Source: Lenzites betulinus
Lineage: Eukaryota; Basidiomycota; Agaricomycetes; Polyporales; Polyporaceae
DNA length: 64,000 bases
Assembly (NCBI GenBank): GCA_022264855.1
Contig: JABYQU010000008.1
Location: 744,001-808,000 of the forward strand
Direction: 5' to 3'
This document shows positions 21,977 through 34,661 of the stretch, one piece after another (position 1 is the first letter of the stretch; every line of letters starts with the position of its first letter). The notes beneath the pieces are model-generated. The model saw only the letters and a program-made list of their open reading frames with translations. It had not been told where the DNA came from and searched no databases. The position numbers were made by a program, and so were the translations under genes.

Positions 21977-22169
21977 GGTGCAGAACAAGGAGCTGGCAGC
22001 AGCTGCGTGAAACGAGACAAACATCAAAATATTGGGCGCCTACTCGCGACTCAGCAACTCACTTCCCGAACCGACCGTCCTCCGTCTCGTCCTTTACTTT
22101 CCCTTGGTACGTCTTGCACTCTGATTGCACTTGGAATACGTACTCAGCGGGCTATAGGGCGTCGGAACC

Positions 22170-22634
22170 ATGGTCCTTCCCCACAACCTCTGCTCGCACA
22201 TCCAAAATGCCTTCCGGGCACGCCACCAGCACATCGCTGTCAACCACAGCACCCAAAATCTCGCCATCCTCTCCATTCTCCTCCGAGCCGGCTTCTTGTC
22301 AAACGTGACGCGTGGAACTATCGAAGCACCCTCGCCCGACGAATTTCACGCGGTGAACGACTCGCAAAAGCGGATATGGGCGGACCTCAAGTACCGGGAC
22401 GACCGTCCTGTCCTCGCTCACATGGAGCTCATCAGCAGGCCCAGCAAACCCATATTCATGGACCTGGGCGAGATTCGGAGATTGTGCACGGGTCGACGTG
22501 TGCAGAACGTCAAGCCGCTGCGTATGGGCGAGATTGCCATCGTCAAGACGAAGGACCGGGAGAACGAGTGGCTGGAGGCGCGGGAGGCTCTGCAGCTGCG
22601 GCTACCTGGGGAGGTCATCTGCCGAGCGCGGTAA
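22170..22634 (+). CDS. MRPS8: Mitochondrial ribosomal protein uS8m
   Basis: An intronless 154-codon gene. The small-subunit mitochondrial ribosomal protein S8 binds 12S/15S rRNA. It opens LPHNLCSHIQNAFRARHQ, then LAILSILLRAGFLSNVTRGT and ends with the S8 signature region (RRLCTGRRVQNVKPLRMGEI, AIVKTKDRENEWLEAREA). The length matches yeast Mrps8 (about 155). The start is the first ATG of the frame and gives the usual short N-terminus. It has short intergenic spacing to the divergent F-box gene. Confidence 0.9.
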   Translation: MVLPHNLCSHIQNAFRARHQHIAVNHSTQNLAILSILLRAGFLSNVTRGTIEAPSPDEFHAVNDSQKRIWADLKYRDDRPVLAHMELISRPSKPIFMDLGEIRRLCTGRRVQNVKPLRMGEIAIVKTKDRENEWLEAREALQLRLPGEVICRAR

Positions 22635-23088
22635 CCTAGGTTGCTATGGATCTATAGTGAGTGACTGTAGTTTGGAGAGCTGTACGAGCGTGCTGAATGT
22701 CGAACCTCCTAGTCTTACACATACATAGTCTCGCTCCCTCAAGTAGAGACGGAGCGTAATACACCGTGCTACTCATTCCCCCTGCGTGTTCGACTCTGGA
22801 CTTATGCTGTCCCTGACACTGTGATACGCTCGCCGGCTCTTCCCGTGTCCTAGAAGTGCTCTTGGAGAGTGTGTCGCGTGAAAGCAACAAGCTGACATCG
22901 TAGGCCAATGGGTGCCACGGGCATTCAAAAGTCGCCCGTACCCCTCAACACTTTTATCTAATCTTCTCCTACTTCCAAGATGACATTCAAGACTAGCAAT
23001 GATGAATTAGAGCTAACATTCTGAGCTATATACCACGTCCCGACCCGACGATACCCCGGTAGAGCAGATTCGCGGCCAAAACATTACT
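22635..23088. other. Convergent 3' gap
   Basis: 454 bp between two convergent genes. Nothing coding is seen; it should hold both 3' UTRs. Confidence 0.5.
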
Positions 23089-25006
23089 TCACTGCGAGAA
23101 ATTCTTGATGCCACTGAAATTCTTGATCGTGCCCGCAGTGCCACCTGTCACCTTCAGTGCGGACCAGTCCCAAGAGCCTATGTGTACACACCCAAGCCGT
23201 CAGTCTAACGGATCACACCCAAGGTTTCGTCAAATACAGCATGAATACGCACCGGAGCAGGCCCCCGAACCGCAGTTTACTTCGACGCGCTTCGCGTCAC
23301 TGTTAACAGCGATGGAGTTCGTGCTGCCGACGAAGTTCACGCCCTGGTCGATGCGGCGTGAGCATCCGGCTTCATATGCAAAGGCAGTCGGTAAAATACA
23401 CTTACTGAAAGCTTCACGCCCGTGCCAGGTGTGCCGAGAGTAGAGGGGTAACTCTAACGCGTCGAATTTCAATAACTGCCTCAATCGAGGAGGGAGTGAG
23501 AGACGAACCTGGTCGATGATGACACCGTAACGGCGAATGCCAGTAGCGGTGTTGCCGGAGAAGGTGATGCCAGACACGGTGGACCCCGTCGCAGACGCTT
23601 TCGTCTTGATACGGAGGGCATTGTCGCTACACTCAGACATCAGCATGACTGAGGACGGACAGGGGCCGAACAGGAGTACTGCGTACTTGTCTTTGATCAC
23701 GTTGTTCTTGATAGTAATGCCCGAGACGGTAACGCTAGAGTCGATAGAGCCCTGCGGGGAAGGTCAGTAACTCCGGGTTGTTACGCTCCAATTGCGAAAT
23801 ACATACAATAGAGATACCGTGACCACCGATGCAGGTGTTACCCTGGAACACAATGTTGCTTCCCTTGTTGATAGCGAGGCAGTCATCCTGGTTATGGATC
23901 GTGCTATTCGTGCGGAAAATATGTCAATCATGCCACAACATATGTATGGATACTGGTCGCTGTGTAACTGACCTGTCCTCAATAGTGAGGTCTGTAGTAC
24001 TGCAGTCGAAACCGTCCGTGTTGTGCCCAGCCGCCTCGCCGCCGCTCTTGGAGTTCGCTTTGTCACCTGCAGCTGTGATAGTGGCCATATACTTGAGCAT
24101 TCCTCCGTGAGGTGTACCTCGACAAGAGCACTCACAATTGTCGATAGTGAGCTTGGACATCGTGAGTTGTGCGGGGTTTGACACGCTGTACACCCGTGCG
24201 GGGGAGTTAAGGACCTTCACATTCTGTCGTATGTAGAGCTTGTGAGCGGCCTAGCTCTAGTGACGAGTTGACTACTAACTCACGGTGTAGGTTCCGGAGA
24301 TTTTGATTCTACGCCACCAAAGGGGGCTGGTTCAGTCAATGTGTATATAGAGCTGGATGGTTGACAAACTTCATCATAGGCGCAGGCTTGGTGACGCCGC
24401 CGTTGCCGCCCTGACCATCCTGTAGAAGTTGTCAGCACATGTACGCAACTTTGAGAGTGTCATAGACATGAAACACACCCAGTACGAAGCGCCGTTACCG
24501 TCGAACGTGTGTCCGTTACCATTGACTAGTCATCGCGGTAAGTCTTAGATGGGAAGCAAAGCGGTCCAGCTGCGTGGTATAACCTACACGTAATGGACTT
24601 GCCGCTATCGCAGACGCAGTTAGTTTAGAGTGAATATACCACGAACTTGGGGAGACAGCCACATACCTGACTTGGAACAGGGGACCCGACCAATTCTTGA
24701 CAGCGAATTTGACGTCGCCCTCTGCACATTCACACAGCACGGTAAACACCTCAAACAATCTCCGCGAAGGCAGGAGTCTCGAAGACACGCACGGAGGTTG
24801 ACAGTCGTGCCGTCCAGGAGGGAAAGGTCGAAGGTCTTGCCCGCGGGAACTGTAAACGCGTTGATGTTCACCGTCGTGCACTTCACTGCGGCAGAGACGT
24901 CATCGAGAGAGGCGATGGTGCCGGTGCAGTCGCTCGCCGCGGGCGCCGCAGCGATGAACGGTGCGACGAACGCAAGAAAAATGGCGAAATGAGCGAGCGA
25001 AGGCAT
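23089..25006 (-). CDS. Secreted endopolygalacturonase, GH28
   Basis: Hydrolyses pectate (homogalacturonan) outside the cell. The N-terminal signal peptide [20 protein letters not shown] ends before [10 protein letters not shown]. All four GH28 motifs appear after splicing: [23 protein letters not shown] (usually GGHGLSIGS) and ALRIKT. I count 13 exons, including a 17-nt exon at 24588-24604 and a last exon coding [20 protein letters not shown] with the stop at 23091-23089. All junctions tested keep frame with GT-AG sites (for example ...TTTCA|GTAAGT and GACCAG|GGCGTG). The catalytic Asp residues (NTD, DD) are present, so activity is expected. Start ATG is at 25006. Confidence 0.93.
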
Positions 25007-26464
25007 GCTGCCTATGGAAGCAAGATTTGTTGGATTGGAGGCGAGAGGACCTCCGTAGCTCGTCATGAGCTTTATGCACGGGAAGGCCGAGGCCACGAGA
25101 TGAACCACGGATAAACCTGAGGACATGGGATTGCAACCGTGACGGCGTTGCTTCGCGGCAGCAGCTTCACACTTTCGGCGCGCTAGTGCATGCGCATGGG
25201 GCCTGGAGAAATTACAATGCTTGGCCGTCCTCGGGAGACGACGAACCGGAGGGTACACATGGCACACATGGTCGTATATGGAGTGCCCGAAATTCTGGAG
25301 GACAAAAGACGTTCTGACGTATGCCCGAAGGGCTTACACGAGCCCTTCGACGAGCCAGCTGGTGATGCAGCTGGTGAGCACTGGCACCCGGTGATTACAT
25401 GCCAGTTTGATGCGAACCCACCGAAATCGAGAAGGATTACCCCCGTGTCGATTAAGACGGGGGCCGTACTCCCGCCGGGAACGCTCCGCTGGGCTGTTCG
25501 TAGCACACGGCCTAGGCTTTGGCATAAGTCCGCCGGGTTAAAGAGGTCCAATACGAGACAGGTTCAACGATCCTTCCGTCATGCGCCCATTAACGAAGGC
25601 AGTGTCGTCAGACGCAATCGCTGAACACGCCAGTAGGCGGCGGACACCATGGATACGGAAGGGTCTCGACCGTATGAGACCCCACGGCATCCAGCCGCTG
25701 ATATGCGTATCGCACGGCCGCCGGTCGATGGTCTGAACAGGGGTCACAGAAATTGAATGGTAAGGTATTCGGAAGTCACCCGCCTCACGCTACCTCGCGG
25801 CGGGGTAGCTTGGCATTTGCGAAGAAGTCAGTGGATCTACTGGCCAGTTCGAAATCTTCAACGCTCTCATTTCTTTCGAGAGATAGTGAAGCGAAGACAT
25901 ACCTGAACACAGGATACTCCATCCTCTAGTTTGGAAGCTTATGTTTACGATGATTGCGTGATATATGCATGCGCACCGTACTGTTTGGGTGGCTCCCGCT
26001 TTGACCAAATCCATCTTCAAGTTGTTGAAAGTGCCGCGCGCCAGCTGCCAAGCCTCTCACATCACAAATGGACCAAACAATGTACCGTCCCCGGGCCGAG
26101 GGTCGGGGTCACTCCGGGAGTTCGTGTAGGCGAACGTTATATGATACAGCAACTGCAAGAGGCCGCGTGGGCTGTGAGCTGGGTTGGAGCGACATATGCA
26201 GAGACACGGCGAGGTATGTCTACTCTGTATCCACCTGCGCTGAACCTTGCCAAACGACGATGCTAATCTGCTGCTTGGAGCATGACATCCCTGTGTCTTG
26301 CCCAGGACCCGAAGCATTGGGGCGTCCACGTATGTCGTTCCGTCGCCATTCATCGCGGAACACGACCCCGCAGCTCGGCAAGTCCAAGATACTCCAGACC
26401 TCCGCCGACAGGCGTTTCCGCTACTGAGACGGCCAGAGTAAGCGGGTGCATACGGATGAGTGTT
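25007..26464. other. Gene-free stretch of about 1.46 kb
   Basis: It holds the polygalacturonase promoter next to 25006. Several short overlapping frames on both strands show no conserved motif, and I see no gene here. Confidence 0.4.
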
Positions 26465-28569
26465 TCAACGTATGATGGTTCGCAGACGGACCTCTGCGAT
26501 ACTTTGCCGCATATAGCCATAGCGCGAAGGAAACCCCGACGTGCTGAAAGGGACGGTTATATCGTCCGCTTCCCAGTCTTGGCTCGTATATGCGCAAGCG
26601 CTCGGGCTTGCCACTGGACTAAGGAGGGTAGGAGATACCATGGGCGAGGGATCCGCTGCGCGAGGAGTGTTGACTGTAGGCTCATTTGGGTGAGACGTGG
26701 CCTTCGCCTTGGAAGTATCGTACTTGTATGCGGAGAGAGTGAGTGATGGCGGGGCAGCGCGACGGACGACAAGGGGCTGGAACATAGACGTAGGGGGAGC
26801 GGTATCGGCTACGTCCTCAAAGTCGCGACGGGGCGCAGCGTACTTGGGTGGCGGCGGAAGATACGTCACGACTTTGTGCCGTTTACCGCCGCTGAAGGCG
26901 TCGCTGCCCGAAGCAGGATTACCTCGCGCAGACGAATTATTCGGCGGCACTCGTTGCACGGGGATCTTGAACTTCCCGCTGACGGCTGCCATCTTCTCCT
27001 TGCCTGTAGTACGAGCCTTCTTAGTAGGCAGAGTAGACCACGATTCGTGAGGAGAGCCAAAGGCGTTATACGCGTCACGTTTTGGTTGATGCTTCTTGTC
27101 GGCATATGAGGAGTGCTGTTTTCGCTGCTGCGGTAGGGGTGATGGAATGGGAGACGGAGATCGGGCACGGCGAGACACAAGAGGCGTAACGAGCTTCTTA
27201 GGAGATGGGCGCATCTTCAAAGGAGCAGGTATGCCAGACGATCCTTCGCGCGTCATCTGAGCTTTATGAAGCCACGGACGCGGGGAACCAGATGTGGGGG
27301 CAGGTGGGGCAAACCATGGCAAGATGTCTTCGAAGTGTCCTGGCACTCTAGTTTTGCGACGTACAAGTTGAGTTTGGCTGTCCACGGCAGGGGTTGACGT
27401 GCTACGAGGAAAGGCGTGTGTGTATGCGGGCTGAGACGGGACACCGGGGCTAGATTCACACTTCAACGCAAAAGGCGGCTCGGGATTGACGTAGGAGGAA
27501 GCATTCAAATCCGGAGATCGCCACTCTCTCTTCCAGGTTGGCTTATGGGACATAGCCGAGCTTTCGTTTCGACCCGTTTCGTCGAATCCTGGAGACGCAA
27601 GACGCAGAATGCAGTGAGCGCTATGATCTTTGAGGACGATGCAAGCATACTTCGGGAATGAGCAACGTCTACGTGATGCCGTGGCCGAGCGGGAGATAGC
27701 GCCCATGGTCTAGCCACCGTTGAAGTCGCGTCAGGGCCAACTTGTTCCCCTTCGTTCACTTTCGTAGACAGAGTATGAGGATGAGTGGAGGGACCAAGAG
27801 AGATGGGCACACTAATTCCATGTCTTAGCCCCGTAGAATCAGAGGAGACCGAATGTGTCATGGTATGTGAAGTCCCGGACAAAACAGGGTTACGATAAAG
27901 AAGTCCAGAGGATGCAGCAAAGTCAGAAGCAGTCGGCGCACGAGAGGCAAGGTCTTGAGCGACAACAACAGGGCTTAGATTGCGCGAAGGAAGAGGCGAC
28001 ACGAATCTTCCAAGAGAAGCGGGAGATTCCACTTTGCAGAGTAGACTAGGTTGATATGAGGAGTCGACAAGTGTTTCGTCGGAGGGTATATGCGCCTCCT
28101 CTTGCAAGGAATTGTCCGACCGAACGTCTAGAATGTGACTGCCAGATACAGAGTTTCGATTCGTTGAGCTGTGAGAAGTAGGAGCGAGAGGGGCATGAGG
28201 GGCATGAGCTGAATCGCGATTTTTCTCTGGCTGGGCCCGGAGAAGGTCTAGCACGGTCGCCTTTTTCGTCTTCGTAGACTGCGCAGGTTTCTTTGGCAAA
28301 GTACGTGGAGGTTTAGAGGGCCGTGTAGAAGCGTTGACTTTTGCGATAGACCACGGGTTCGGTTTGTAGGTAGCAGCATCCGTGCGGGAAGCAAGATCCA
28401 GCTCCCCCAGGAGACGAGCTTCCTCTGATACCGTAGCGTAAGGTTTGTCAGAGCTTGGGGAGACCCTTGTCTTGCCATCGCCTTCAGAGTCGTCGTCGCT
28501 AGAGCAGCCTTCGCCTGGACCACCCCCGCGCAGACTGAAAGACCAGCATGAGTCTGAGGTCTTAGGCAT
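26465..28569 (-). CDS. Long disordered Ser/Pro-rich protein, function unknown
   Basis: Two frames join by a clean intron near 27655-27594 (CGA A|GTATGC...TCTCCAG|GA TTC), giving about 690 residues. The ATG at 28569 begins MPKTSDSCWSFSLRGGGPGE, followed by an acidic run (CSSDDDSEGDGK). The middle is Ser/Thr/Pro-rich. The C-terminal half has basic patches (RARSPSPIPSPLPQQRKQ, KKHQPKRDAYNAFGSPHESW) and PPPPKYAAPRRDFEDV. No catalytic domain is recognised. The composition suggests a nuclear or cytoskeleton-associated regulatory protein, but this is a guess. It is divergent from 30127, with the inverted-repeat element between them. Confidence 0.6.
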
Positions 28570-28618
28570 GTCGTGGTACCCGGTAGAAGACAAGACTTGT
28601 TGGAAAGCGCCCAGTGGA

Positions 28619-28735
28619 TGAGAAATGAGCCAGATAGAGGCGTTGGAAGCTGAGGGGTACAGGGAGCGCGAGAGCGCAAGATGGCGGGAAGAAACCTGGT
28701 ACAGGCGCCCGCGACACCTCGCGTGAAAACAGCAA
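28619..28735. repeat. Truncated older copy of the TA-flanked inverted-repeat element
   Basis: About 117 bp that match the right terminus at 29875-29991 at roughly 90 percent by eye and end in the same GAAAACAGCAA. It abuts the TA at 28736-28737, from which the younger copy starts. Confidence 0.75.
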
Positions 28736-28737
28736 TA

Positions 28738-29991
28738 TTGCTGTTTTCACGCGCGGTGTCGCGGGCGCCTACTCCGGTTTTTTTCCCGCCATCTCGCGCT
28801 CTTGCGCTCGCTGCACCCCTCAGCTTCCAACGCCTCTATCTCGCTCATTTCTCGTCCAAACAGCTCCATTTCTGGTGTTCCAGAAACTACGCATCTGCGC
28901 GCATCGAATGATATCAATTTCGTCAAGTTTCGATATGTTTCGTCCACCACCTCCCCGAACGCCACCTCCGGCGCACACGCTGCAACGGCTGGTCATTGAC
29001 GGATTTCAGAGTGAAAATAAGTGGTGCTACGCTTGTAGGGAGGATTGTGGGAGTGCACAACGGTATGTATGGATTCTCATGATGTTCCTGCATCTACATA
29101 TCTGCTTCGCCTCGCCATAACCTCCCACTGTGCATGCTTCCCTCGCGCGAGGGAGACGTTTGCCGTCCGCATTATTACACCTCCAGCAATATAAAACACA
29201 GTACAATGATTTCGTACACTTAGATTTGATCACAAGACTGTCTTGGTTGTAATATGAGCATATATTCGCCGTTCTCCCTGTTCAGGAGTGTGAAGTGCAC
29301 CTTCGTCTGTCAATAATGCGACTGCACCGCTCAAAACTTCAAGCAAGACGTCAGCCTGCCCAGTATAGTGACTGGGGACTTGATTGGAACATTGGAGCAT
29401 GTGGAATCCTCCAGCAACATAAAAGACTTCCTCGGTGAGCGCAAACTCGGACGTTCATGCAACAGGAACGCGGAACCTCCACCCCTGGTGATGTCGAAGT
29501 GATGCCATATGGTTTGGATTGAGCAGAAAGTACAGGGAATATGCGTAGGATGGGTATACATAAGTGTACACGAAGAATACATAAGGGAGACGGATAGGAG
29601 GTCAAGGCCTACATCGAATGCATGCATCCTAATGGACGTGGGGGAATGGGGAATAAATGCAACAGCTTACCACATATTCTATACATCATTCAACATCCAC
29701 CTCACTAGCTGAATACGCTGCACAACATCTTGCACTCCGTTTATCCAAGCTTTTGCGCCGGAGGTGGCGTTCGGGGAGGTGGTGGACGAAACATATCGAA
29801 ACTGGACGAAATTGATATCATTCGATGCGCGCAGATGCGTAGTTTCTGGAACACCAGAAATGGAGCTGTTTGGACGAGAAATGAGCGAGATAGAGGCGTT
29901 GGAAGCTGAGGGGTGCAGCGAGCGCAAGAGCGCGAGATGGCGGGAAAAAAACCGGAGTAGGCGCCCGCGACACCGCGCGTGAAAACAGCAA
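28738..29991. mobile_element. 1,254-bp inverted-repeat element with TA target duplication
   Basis: Terminal inverted repeats of 238 bp (28738-28975 and 29754-29991; pairs sum to 58729) are nearly perfect, with one substitution noticed. They begin TTGCTGTTTTCACGCG and end CGCGTGAAAACAGCAA. TA lies on both sides (28736-28737 and 29992-29993), as in Tc1/mariner-type insertions. The interior 28976-29753 codes for nothing recognisable, so it is non-autonomous. It lies in the shared upstream region of two divergent genes. Confidence 0.85.
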
Positions 29992-30126
29992 TAAAGTCAC
30001 GCAGTGGCGCTTACGCGGTAACGTGACTGGTTGTAGAACTGGTTCAGTTCTAACTTCTTGTTCTCGGACTCGTCGCTTGTTTCGACTCCTTTGTCCTCTG
30101 CTTAGCTCACACAACTAGCCCTTGCA

Positions 30127-33100
30127 ATGGAGAACGTGGACCCTCTTGCTATGAACGGCGACGACGCAGCTTCTCTGAACAACTTCTTCCACCACAAGCG
30201 CAACGTGAAAGCCTCGAGGCAAAAGCGATCACTTGCCAGATCCAATGCTGATAACGAAGAGGACAATTCCCCTGATGATTCCGGCCTCTTGACCCCTCCA
30301 TCGTCCCAGAACGCAGACGACATGGATCCCGCACGTATGTTGTTCAGCCCACCACCGGAGGAAGTGCTTAGAGGCAACGATCGTCACTCGGTGAGTCTCC
30401 GCGCGCTTTTCTATCTCGCAAGCGCAGGACGATTCCTGGGACACGCACCTAACTTCGGCAGCCACCCTGGACTAACAGTGTGACTTACAACATGCACATA
30501 GGTACTCCGGGCACGGTCAGTTCCCGTACAACTCCCTTTTACACCCTCTCTCCTGGCCGATCCGCCGCCGTTGGGAGCGGCTTCCTCTAAGCGAAAGCGG
30601 CACGCCCATAACCGTTCTGCGTCACACACAACTTTTAGCTCAATAGCTGAAGTGACAATGGCTAGTATTCCTCCTGCGGAAGCCACACCCAATCCAAAGC
30701 CTCGCAAGCAGTCCAAGCGTATTGCACCAACCATCACCGTTGATTCTCCCACTCGTTCGTCAGCTGGACCTGCGGATGAGCCATCCACACCGACGCGAGC
30801 GTCTTCTCAACGTCGAAGCCAATCACCCACGAAACGCTCTCTTCTGTTGTCGCCGCACCATTCGAACCCGGAGGCCGACTACATTGCACCACTCCCCGTT
30901 ATTTCACGACAGACCCTCTCTTCCCGGCGCCGATCTGCCACTCCCATTCCGCCGTACGAGCCACCTCGTGAACGATTCACCCCTCCGCGCGAGATCATTC
31001 ACACACCTCCACCCGCCGCGCACTCCCCCTCGAAGGTGTCGAAATCAAGCAAGCGCAAATCCGTAACGTTGAAGCAAAAGAAGAAACTTGTGATCCAGGT
31101 GAAGACTGAGCCACCCGACGTCGACCTGCTGGAGCCGCCACCCCCTCCATCGCCCACTGATGACCCACTACTCCTGAAGGGCCAAGACAGGCCACGGAGG
31201 CAGCACAAGCCTCGCGCGAGCGCACTCTCGACGTCTTCTTCGACTCATGCTCGTGAGACACCCTCAATCGCCTCTAGCTCGCCAGTGAGCCCCCCTCGCG
31301 AGGATGGTGTTAGCCGGCTTCCCGACCTTAACTCAAGCATGGATATCAGTATGCACGATGTGAGCTTCGACAGCATGGACGATTCCTTTGCCGGACCATC
31401 GGTACCCGTGTTCAACTTTACAGACGCCCCAGAGGTCAGTGGGGTTTGGGACGACCAGGACTCTGATGATGACTCGGAAGAGTTCGACCAAACGGGCGAA
31501 TACACTGGCCGCTTCAAGGTTCTCACTGTGCCCACAAAGGCCGATCCACCGAGCAGCTGCACTCGCACGCGCCAGGAAGCATGGGGTCATCCTATCAGCC
31601 CTTTCCCGAGCTTAGCAGGCAGGCGGACTAGTCTTCCCAGTTCCCCACCGTTGAGAGCCGGGCCGGACGATGACGACGGGCTGGAGATGCTGGAGAGCCC
31701 GGATGAGGACGATGTGTTCTTCCTAGAGGGTCCGGTAGACGTCGATAGTGTTGTTGTCGCCGACGCAGATACGTCCCAGGAGACTGTCCAGGAGTCCGAG
31801 GAGTCGATGGAGATTCATGAGACCCTGCGGGCCCGCTCACCAACCCGCTCACCTTCACCGCTGCCCATCATCGACATGCCAGAACCTGCGACTGCTAGTA
31901 CCAGTCACCATCCTACCGCCCACCACGTCCGCTTTGTCGCGAGGAAGCCATCAGAGGAACAGGAAGAAGACTCGTCCATGCACGATATCTCTTTGGAGAA
32001 TGATCGGAATATTGCCCGAGATTCCCCATCCCCGCCACCATCTGCGGAACAACACAGTCTGTCCCTGGAGCCTCAACACGTCTATGAGGACGCGCATATG
32101 TCGGTCCTGCACGACAATGACCGCAACGCCGTACACACCGATCCACAGGACGAGAACCCCGAAGAACAAAGTGACGCCAGCGACGTCGAAACTGTCGACC
32201 GCGAACTGTCCCGTGAGCCGGAATCCGAGAGCGAAGACGAAGCCGCCCCTGCTCCCAGGGCCGCAGAGACACCACCTCTCCCCAGCCTTACGCGCATTCG
32301 TTCCATGTCTCCTCAAGCAGGACAGCAGCCTAGGCCTCGTGGCTTCTTGTCTATTGCCTCTCCTTTACGCCGACAGAAATCCCCGCAAGCCCTGGCGCGT
32401 AGCCTCTCCCCGATGGAGATGCCTATGCCCTCTATCCAATCCATGTTTGCCACTCCCGTCGCCCCTCGCCCATATGTGGAAGACGCTCCCGAGTCATCTT
32501 CACCAATAAGAGAGAATGCCGTGAGGGAGGAAACTCAGGAGACTGCCGTCGAAGAACATGACATGGAGATGGAAGAAGGAAATGATGCGAACGCTGCGGC
32601 CGACGTCGAGGACGGCAGCGGAGACGAGAGCGAAGAGCTCGACGACGGCGTCATCAAGATCACCAGCGACGATCCACGCGCTGCTGCCCGTGCTGCCGCG
32701 ATTCTTAAGATGGTGAGTGTTTTTGTTTATATGTGTCGATTATCTATTGACCGACCATACTTCGTCGCGCAGCATGACTATGACTTCATCATCAAAGACG
32801 AGTCGCGCAAACGCCGGTTCTCCAGTGTGGATTCTGCCATGCGCAATGCGCGCCGCAAATCCGTTCTCGCAGGTGGGATCAGCAAGCAAGCCTCACCAAT
32901 GAAGCGGCGGCGCACCTTCGGCGGCGTTCTCGGCGACAAGGTGATCATCCCCGGCAGCCCCGTTATGACCATACCGGAGCTCTTGCACGAGGCCGAGCGG
33001 TCCGTCGAGCAGCGCGAGAGGAGCATGCACACGCCTGCCCGCGCCACATCCTTCTTGAACGACACAGGACTGTTCAAGGTTCCCCTGGATAGACCCGCTT

Positions 33101-34401
33101 TTGAAACTCCCGGACCACGCCAGCGGGTGCATTCTCGCCCCATGTTCAACCCGAATGGTCCTCGTAGCTGGGACAAGGACGACTGGAAGCTGCTAGACGC
33201 GTGCTTCACGGACGAGCGCCTTGCCCTGGGGTCGCATAAGCGGCCGATTGGAGAAGCCATTCTCGCCCCTGTGGACGACGTTGACCTGGATCGCGTCATC
33301 GATAGGTTCATGGAGCAAACGGGGGGCGTCCCAAATGATGACTGTTGGGTCGGCTGGACGAGGTGGGTGTTGCGATTCGGCTTCGGTCGATGACCACCGT
33401 CTGATTAGCCACTATTGTGCAGAGAGGACCTGTTGCGGAGAACACGCGCTTTGCAGAAGAAACAACGATCTGGGAAAGTTGCGCCGCCCACCCCCAGTGG
33501 TCGCTTCGCCTCCGCGGCACTGTCGGAGGTGCCAGACTTCACGCCTCTCCCCAGTCGCCAGTCGTCCGTGCAGCCATGGCTGCAACGGCGGGAGTCTACC
33601 GTCAGCGTGCAGAGCACGAAGACGACCGTTCCTGCGTCGTTGCTTGCACCACGCTACTCGCATCTTCTCGACGAGGCAATCGCCATCTCAAAGGGCGAGA
33701 GTAGCTCGCACTCGAGCTCGCAGCCTGTGGGGTACCGCAGCATGTCTATGCCCGCCCCCGATTCTCCTGCTCACGCAGTGGAGAACGTCGGCAACGTGAC
33801 GATAGACGTGTCTGCTATGCCCCCTCCTTCGAAAGCAATCGCGGAGCAGCTGTCAGAGCCGCTCACCCCCAGCAGGTCGATCGCCTCACGTATGAAAGGA
33901 TTCTTCTTCTCGTACCTCCCAACCGCGACGAAGAAGACACAGACAAAGAAGCCCGCAACCCCTGCTCATCCCGGCCTGCCCATCCCGCCTCCCGAGATGT
34001 TCCAGAAACCCCGAGCACCGATCTCGACTCCCGTGTCCAAGCCGCCCACGAAGACCGTGCCGCCCAAGGAGCTCGTGCAGTTTAACCACGTGCCTCCCCC
34101 CAAGCCCTCCATGATCCCCCGCCTCGCGCAGAAGCCCAGGCGGCTCGTAGATCTGCACCCCGCTCCGCCCCCTGAGCCGCGGCCGCGATCGTCGCTCAGC
34201 ATTCTCGACAGGCGGAGCAGCAGCGGGAGCGTCAAGGATCTCGTGAAGAGCTTCGAGACGCTGGAGAAGCAGCAAGAGCGCGAACAGCAGGAGGAGGGGA
34301 CGCACCTGCATCGCGCTCGGAGCGTCAGCGAGTGGGCTGCTGCGACGACTGGCGGGCGGGCGCAGAGCGCACAGAGCCAGAAGCGTACGTGGAAGCCGTG
34401 A
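30127..34401 (+). CDS. Large disordered protein with a conserved C-terminal segment, function unknown
   Basis: Exons 30127-30390, 30502-32712, 32773-33362 and 33423-34401, all with GT-AG introns that keep frame, give about 1,350 residues. It is mostly low-complexity Ser/Pro/Glu sequence with basic patches (KRKSVTLKQKKKLVIQVK, SQRRSQSPTKRSLLLSP). A compact, apparently folded segment comes late: GPRSWDKDDWKLLDACFTDE, then VDDVDLDRVIDRFMEQTGG, and REDLLRRTRALQKKQRSG across the last junction. A final Pro-rich region and a coiled coil (LVKSFETLEKQQEREQQEEG) follow. The family is not recognised; basic and acidic tracts hint at a nuclear role. The start ATG is the first in the spliced frame. Confidence 0.7.
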
Positions 34402-34661
34402 GGTCTGAAGTGCAGGATACTTCTTGCGTATGGTTGGGATCTTTATGGCATCTTTTAGCGATATACTATACCAGTTACGAACAGTGTCGATTGCATACTT
34501 GTCTACGCACACTACGTGCGGTGTAATTTTGGGGCGCGACTGCGTTGCGGCCACGTTATGGTACATATGGCGATATTAGATACATGATATGCACCCTGTC
34601 TTGTGTTTGAACCCTGGATTTATCCCATCCTTTCTTGTCTCTCGTCATGCGTGCGGTATAC

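Noticed and set aside
28570..28593. Start of the disordered protein at 28593
   Set aside because: The codon there is TTG; the first ATG of the frame is at 28569.
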